DNA of 64,000 bases from an uncultured Rubripirellula sp. (GTDB lineage: Bacteria > Planctomycetota > Planctomycetia > Pirellulales > Pirellulaceae): the NCBI GenBank assembly GCA_938045805.1, contig CALIBL010000002.1, forward strand, positions 1 to 64,000, read 5' to 3'. Below, in pieces: positions 60,131 through 64,000 of this stretch. Under the pieces are notes generated by a model. The model saw nothing but the letters and a program-made list of their open reading frames with translations, did not search any database and was not told the DNA's origin. Numbering within the stretch: the first letter of the stretch is position 1; each line of letters begins with the position of its first letter. Made by a program: the position numbers and the translations under genes.

Positions 60131-60161
60131 TGCCAGATTGAACGGGGCAGGGCAGTGACCA

Positions 60162-61148
60162 CTAGCCTTGCTGCAGCATTTCTCGCACCACCGTTAAAAC
60201 TCGATTCTGCACGTCCTCTAGATCACCTTCTTGAAAAGCTCCCGCAGCAGCTTTGTGCCCACCGCCTCCAAAATGCCGCGCGACCTCATTGCAATCAAGA
60301 TGGCATCGGCTTCTAAAGCTAAGTTTAAACCCACCTCTCAATTGACCAACAAAGATAACAGCCGCCTTGGCCCCCGACACGCTGAGCGTCGCGTTAACGA
60401 CATCTTCGGTATCACTCGGCTCCGCCCCCACGGCAGCGAAATCTTCTCGTCGCACATATGTGTGCATCAGGTCTCCATTCAACTCAGCGACCGTCCTCGA
60501 TAAAATTAAGCCTCGAAGCTTCAATCGGCCTAGAGTATCTCTTTCATAGAGGTCACCATAAATCTCACTGGGGACAACACCGACATCTACCAATCGAGCA
60601 ATAACTCGATAAGTTTCGGCTGTGACACTCCCAAAGCGAAACCAACCAGTGTCTGTAGCGATCGCCGCAAACAGAGGCATCGCGGCAGCTCTCGTAAGCG
60701 GAACATCTAGAGCATCTGCCGCCTGAACGACCAAATGCCCTGTTGCTTCTGCTTGGTAGTCCTTATACATCGTCGCGCCGAGATCATCTTCCCCAACGTG
60801 ATGATCCAAAACCATCTTGTCAGACCTCGATGCGCGAATGACATCGCCCATATCACCAAGCTGCGCCCAAGCACTCGTATCCAAAATCATTATGCAATCA
60901 GTCGTTATATCCTCAGGCTCAACTGTATCACCCAAAACCTCAATATTCCCCGCGGGATCAAGAAACTGCAATGCAGGCGGCGTACGATGCGCGTTGATGA
61001 TCCGAACATCCTTGCCAACCGCTCTTAGCACCTCTGCCATGCCTAACTCACTTCCCAGTGCATCGCAATCAGGACGGATATGGCTCACTAACACAAAAGA
61101 TTGATAATGCGATATTTGATCGATAAACGCCTTCCAATTGACGGCCAT
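60162..61148 (-). CDS. DHH/DHHA1 phosphoesterase (bifunctional oligoribonuclease/PAP phosphatase NrnA-like)
   Basis: LVSHIRPDCDALGSELGMAEVL, MILDTSAWAQLGD, DKMVLDHHVGEDDLG, HFGGGGHKAAAGAF. Confidence 0.92.
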   Translation of the reverse strand: MAVNWKAFIDQISHYQSFVLVSHIRPDCDALGSELGMAEVLRAVGKDVRIINAHRTPPALQFLDPAGNIEVLGDTVEPEDITTDCIMILDTSAWAQLGDMGDVIRASRSDKMVLDHHVGEDDLGATMYKDYQAEATGHLVVQAADALDVPLTRAAAMPLFAAIATDTGWFRFGSVTAETYRVIARLVDVGVVPSEIYGDLYERDTLGRLKLRGLILSRTVAELNGDLMHTYVRREDFAAVGAEPSDTEDVVNATLSVSGAKAAVIFVGQLRGGFKLSFRSRCHLDCNEVARHFGGGGHKAAAGAFQEGDLEDVQNRVLTVVREMLQQG

Positions 61149-61195
61149 AAATAAAAATCCTTTACGTGTTAAAGCAGCGAGCAGGCAAGTCTCGA

Positions 61196-62146
61196 CTACC
61201 GAACTGATTTTGTTTCAAAGTAGTTACGAACCGCAATGATGTCACGATTCAGCTGTTCGATTAGTTGATTCTGGGATGCAAAACGAGCTACATCCCGTAA
61301 ACGGGTCAAGAAATCAACTTTCATTTCAACCCCATAAAGATCCCCTTGGTAGTCAAGAAGATGCACCTCTATCTTGCGCTCAGCCCGATCATCGAATGTT
61401 GGATTTGGACCCACGTGAATGGCTGCATGGTACAACTCTCCACCAACGGATGCAGTTCCACCATAAACCCCTCCAGCAGGGACTAATACATCAACCTGAT
61501 TCAAATTCGCGGTAGGAAAGCCTAGCTCACGACCTCGACTCGCACCAGCTATCACCGTTCCCCGAATCTGGTGAGGATGGCTCAGCAAAGCATTTGCAGC
61601 TTCAATCTCGCCTACGATTAAATTTTCTCGCACCCTTGAACTACTCACCATCGAATCATCGTCCTCTGTGGGACTGATTATTTCGAGACCGATCCGGTTC
61701 TGCTGACACAACTTAGACAATTTAGCCTGGTCTCCCTCGCGATTTCTACCAAAGAAGAAATTCGGGCCCTCGATCATTGCCGAAGCAGACAAGCAATCTA
61801 CAACCAGACTATGAAAAAACTGTGAGGCAGAGAGTTGAAGAAAGCCTGGGGTTACTGGGCAAACTAAGAGTTGCTCAATCCCATACTCTTTCATCACCTC
61901 TGCACGCCGCTCCATGGACATCAGACGCATGGGAGCGTTTCTGCCTCTCAAAAGAGTGGCGGGGTGTGGATCGAAACTGACAACCACTGCAGGGCAACTC
62001 GCATCGCTGGCTAGTTGCCTGACTCGTTGAATCAGTGAGACGTGCCCGCGATGCACACCATCAAAATTGCCAATCGTGACAACAGCCCCACGCTTTATTT
62101 CACTTTTCCACGGCAACCCTTCGGGCGATATTTTCTGCACCGCCAT
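61196..62146 (-). CDS. ribF: Bifunctional riboflavin kinase/FAD synthetase
   Basis: GAVVTIGNFDGVHRGHVSLI, VVVSFDPHPATLL, FFFGRNREGD, GASRGRELGFPTANL, AAIHVGPNPTF. Start ATG 62146 preferred over 62221. Confidence 0.93.
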   Translation of the reverse strand: MAVQKISPEGLPWKSEIKRGAVVTIGNFDGVHRGHVSLIQRVRQLASDASCPAVVVSFDPHPATLLRGRNAPMRLMSMERRAEVMKEYGIEQLLVCPVTPGFLQLSASQFFHSLVVDCLSASAMIEGPNFFFGRNREGDQAKLSKLCQQNRIGLEIISPTEDDDSMVSSSRVRENLIVGEIEAANALLSHPHQIRGTVIAGASRGRELGFPTANLNQVDVLVPAGGVYGGTASVGGELYHAAIHVGPNPTFDDRAERKIEVHLLDYQGDLYGVEMKVDFLTRLRDVARFASQNQLIEQLNRDIIAVRNYFETKSVR

Positions 62147-62298
62147 TTCATCTAAAGAGTCGAGCAAAATGATTTCAGTCACAAGCTTGGAACAGGGGTT
62201 TCGAGCACAATAACAACACAAGTAAAACGTGATTATTACCTAGGAGAGGAAACTTTCGTAGGGCGCGACCAATATGACCCGCCCGCTACTTGGATAAC

Positions 62299-63165
62299 CT
62301 AGCGATCCTCAACTTCTCTCATGGCTTGCGACAAGTAATTAATCAAATCGGTCGCAATCAGGCTAGCGTATCCGTGCTCTTTGGAAGCTAAGTCGCCGGC
62401 TCGACCGTGCACCCAGACTCCTGCTCTAGCAGCATCCCAAGCCTTCATCCCCTGACCAATCAGAGCGGTGATGACCCCCGTTAGTACGTCGCCACTTCCT
62501 CCAGTAGCCATTCCAGGGTTGCCGGTATCATTTGTCCAAAGCAATCCATCGGCGACGACCACACTCGGAGCTCCCTTAAGTACCCAAACCGCTTGTGTAG
62601 CCTCCGACAGTAGACTCGCCGCCCTAATCTGCCCCTGTCGATCAGCTGAAGGAACCCCGGTGAGGCGTTCCATTTCCTTCGGGTGTGGAGTCAGAACGAT
62701 GACTCCGGCACGATGCAGGCAATGCCCCAGATCATCAGGCATTGCTGCTAGGACATTCAATGCATCAGCGTCCAGAACCCGAGAACGCTCTGAGAACGAA
62801 ATTAATTGCCTGACCGCCTCTTGGGCGCCCAGGCTTTCAGACAACCCCGGACCGCATCCAACCACATCATACTGCAAGGATAATTCAGAAAAGTAACCCT
62901 CAGGTGCCGGCGTCAACCTACCCACCTGGTCCTCCTCCAATGGTACGGTCGTATAGGCGGGATGATAGCCTGCTACCGTTTCAAGACACGAAGAAGGGGT
63001 TGCAACGGTCACTAACCCGGCGCCGCTACGCAAGGCGGCCATCGCGGACATGGCGATTGACCCTGCCATCCCGCGAGAGCCCCCGATGAATAAAAGCCGT
63101 CCAAAATGACCTTTGTGTGCATCGAGGTTCCGCCGATTCAATTTTGCCGGAGGTACGGAATCCAT
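62299..63165 (-). CDS. nnrD: ADP-dependent NAD(P)H-hydrate dehydratase
   Basis: DAHKGHFGRLLFIGGSRGMAGSIAMSAMAALRSGAGLVTV, VLTPHPKEMERLTG, NPGMATGGSGDVLTGVITALIGQG, GVWVHGRAGDLAS. The 63204 ORF start is an alternative. Confidence 0.92.
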   Translation of the reverse strand: MDSVPPAKLNRRNLDAHKGHFGRLLFIGGSRGMAGSIAMSAMAALRSGAGLVTVATPSSCLETVAGYHPAYTTVPLEEDQVGRLTPAPEGYFSELSLQYDVVGCGPGLSESLGAQEAVRQLISFSERSRVLDADALNVLAAMPDDLGHCLHRAGVIVLTPHPKEMERLTGVPSADRQGQIRAASLLSEATQAVWVLKGAPSVVVADGLLWTNDTGNPGMATGGSGDVLTGVITALIGQGMKAWDAARAGVWVHGRAGDLASKEHGYASLIATDLINYLSQAMREVEDR

Positions 63166-63209
63166 TGCGTGGGTTAGCCTTGGTAAGTGGTTAATAATTA
63201 ACAAACTGC

Positions 63210-64000
63210 CTACGCTAGCATGGTATGTTTGAGTTGAATGAGTTGATTTGCGACAAGACCGGCCAGATACCCTCCCTTGAAGCCGCTATCAATATTCACC
63301 ACGGAGACGTTGGATGCACACGTGTTCAACATGGAAAGCAGAGCACTCACCCCTCCGAAATTCGCTCCATAGCCGACGCTAGTTGGAACAGCAAAAATAG
63401 GAACCGATAGGTAACCACCCATGACCGCGGGTAATGCTCCTTCCATACCAGCTGCCACCACCACCACCGATGCTTGTCGCAACTCTGGTAAAGCTCCTAT
63501 TAGACGCTGCGGTCCAGCAACGCCGATATCCTCAAACCTTCGCTGTGGGATCCCCATCCAGCAAAGAGTCTCTGATACCTCCTCCGCCACACATCGGTCT
63601 GTGCTGCCAGCTGTCACAACCGCGGCGTGAATCTGCTTTTCAGCTTCTTCCGAAGACAGGTATCGAACTCGTTCAGCTGAGTGTTGTTCGACACGCAAGG
63701 TTCTTGCGAAAGAGTTGTAATAGCCGGCAGTAAACGCACCCAGGAGCGTCTCAGCTGCAGAATGATCAATTCGTGTGACGAGTGCGTTCTGCCCCGCATC
63801 CAATTGAGACTGAATGATCCGAGCAATCAGGTCCGGCTCTTTCCCCTCGCCATAAATGACCTCACCGAAGCCACATCGGTATTTACGTCCCAAATCGACA
63901 TTGGCGCCGGGTGTCGAAAAAACGCTCCTCTCAGCCTCAGTCATTTCTGCAACTTCAGCGTCTAGAGGATCAACCAAGTCTTTTTCTGGGGTACTTGTGC
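63210..64000 (-). CDS. larB: LarB-like nickel-pincer cofactor biosynthesis protein / AIR carboxylase-like, truncated by the window edge
   Basis: RCGFGEVIYGEGKEPDLIARI; HAAVVTAGSTDRCVAEEVSETLCWMG; AAGMEGALPAVMGGYLSVPIFAVPTSVGYGANFGGVSALLSMLNTCASNVSVVNIDSGFKGGYLA. The reading frame is open to the end of the window. Confidence 0.88.
   Translation of the reverse strand, partial: TSTPEKDLVDPLDAEVAEMTEAERSVFSTPGANVDLGRKYRCGFGEVIYGEGKEPDLIARIIQSQLDAGQNALVTRIDHSAAETLLGAFTAGYYNSFARTLRVEQHSAERVRYLSSEEAEKQIHAAVVTAGSTDRCVAEEVSETLCWMGIPQRRFEDIGVAGPQRLIGALPELRQASVVVVAAGMEGALPAVMGGYLSVPIFAVPTSVGYGANFGGVSALLSMLNTCASNVSVVNIDSGFKGGYLAGLVANQLIQLKHTMLA

Noticed and set aside
62468-62896. 142-aa ORF on the + strand
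   Set aside because: Antisense to nnrD; Pro/Ser/Arg-rich shadow ORF.
1-64000. CRISPR arrays, tRNA/rRNA genes, transposons, prophage or toxin-antitoxin modules
   Set aside because: No regularly spaced repeats, cloverleaf-like intergenic segments, transposase motifs or phage genes were seen; a tRNAscan/Infernal run would be needed to be certain.

Overview
This 64 kb window is a gene-dense segment of a bacterial chromosome that looks planctomycete (Pirellulales-like). The family markers are DUF1501 and DUF1549/DUF1553 proteins with a planctomycete-type cytochrome c motif, tandem DUF1080 domains, a PSCyt1-DUF2231 protein, and a Ser/Thr kinase next to a sigma-70-like protein. I support about 50 CDS. 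Most are housekeeping or metabolic: glyS, hpnC/D/E, ispH, holA, mnmG, gatA/gatB, hisD/C/B/N, ltaE, dapB, thrC, lspA, ffh, rpsP-trmD-rplS, a yraN-like gene, queC, a yhaM-like exonuclease gene, ppk1, purB, an nrnA-like gene, ribF, nnrD and a larB cut by the right edge. The remaining CDS are lineage-specific secreted or membrane proteins. I see no CRISPR array, tRNA, rRNA, transposase or phage module. The best leads are: (i) a Ser/Thr kinase, a divergent ECF-sigma-like protein, and a cytochrome/DUF2231 gene joined to ppk1 by an ATGA overlap; (ii) an HTH(excisionase-type)-REC response regulator with a soluble-looking histidine kinase, preceded by a 378-nt intergenic region holding a long hairpin; (iii) several unassigned perfect intergenic hairpins (upstream of ffh, rpsP and the 58 kb secreted protein, and between convergent genes); (iv) a DUF1549/DUF1553 protein with an inserted beta-sandwich-like segment. 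I did not find a convincing wholly new system. All family calls were made by eye from motifs, with no database search.
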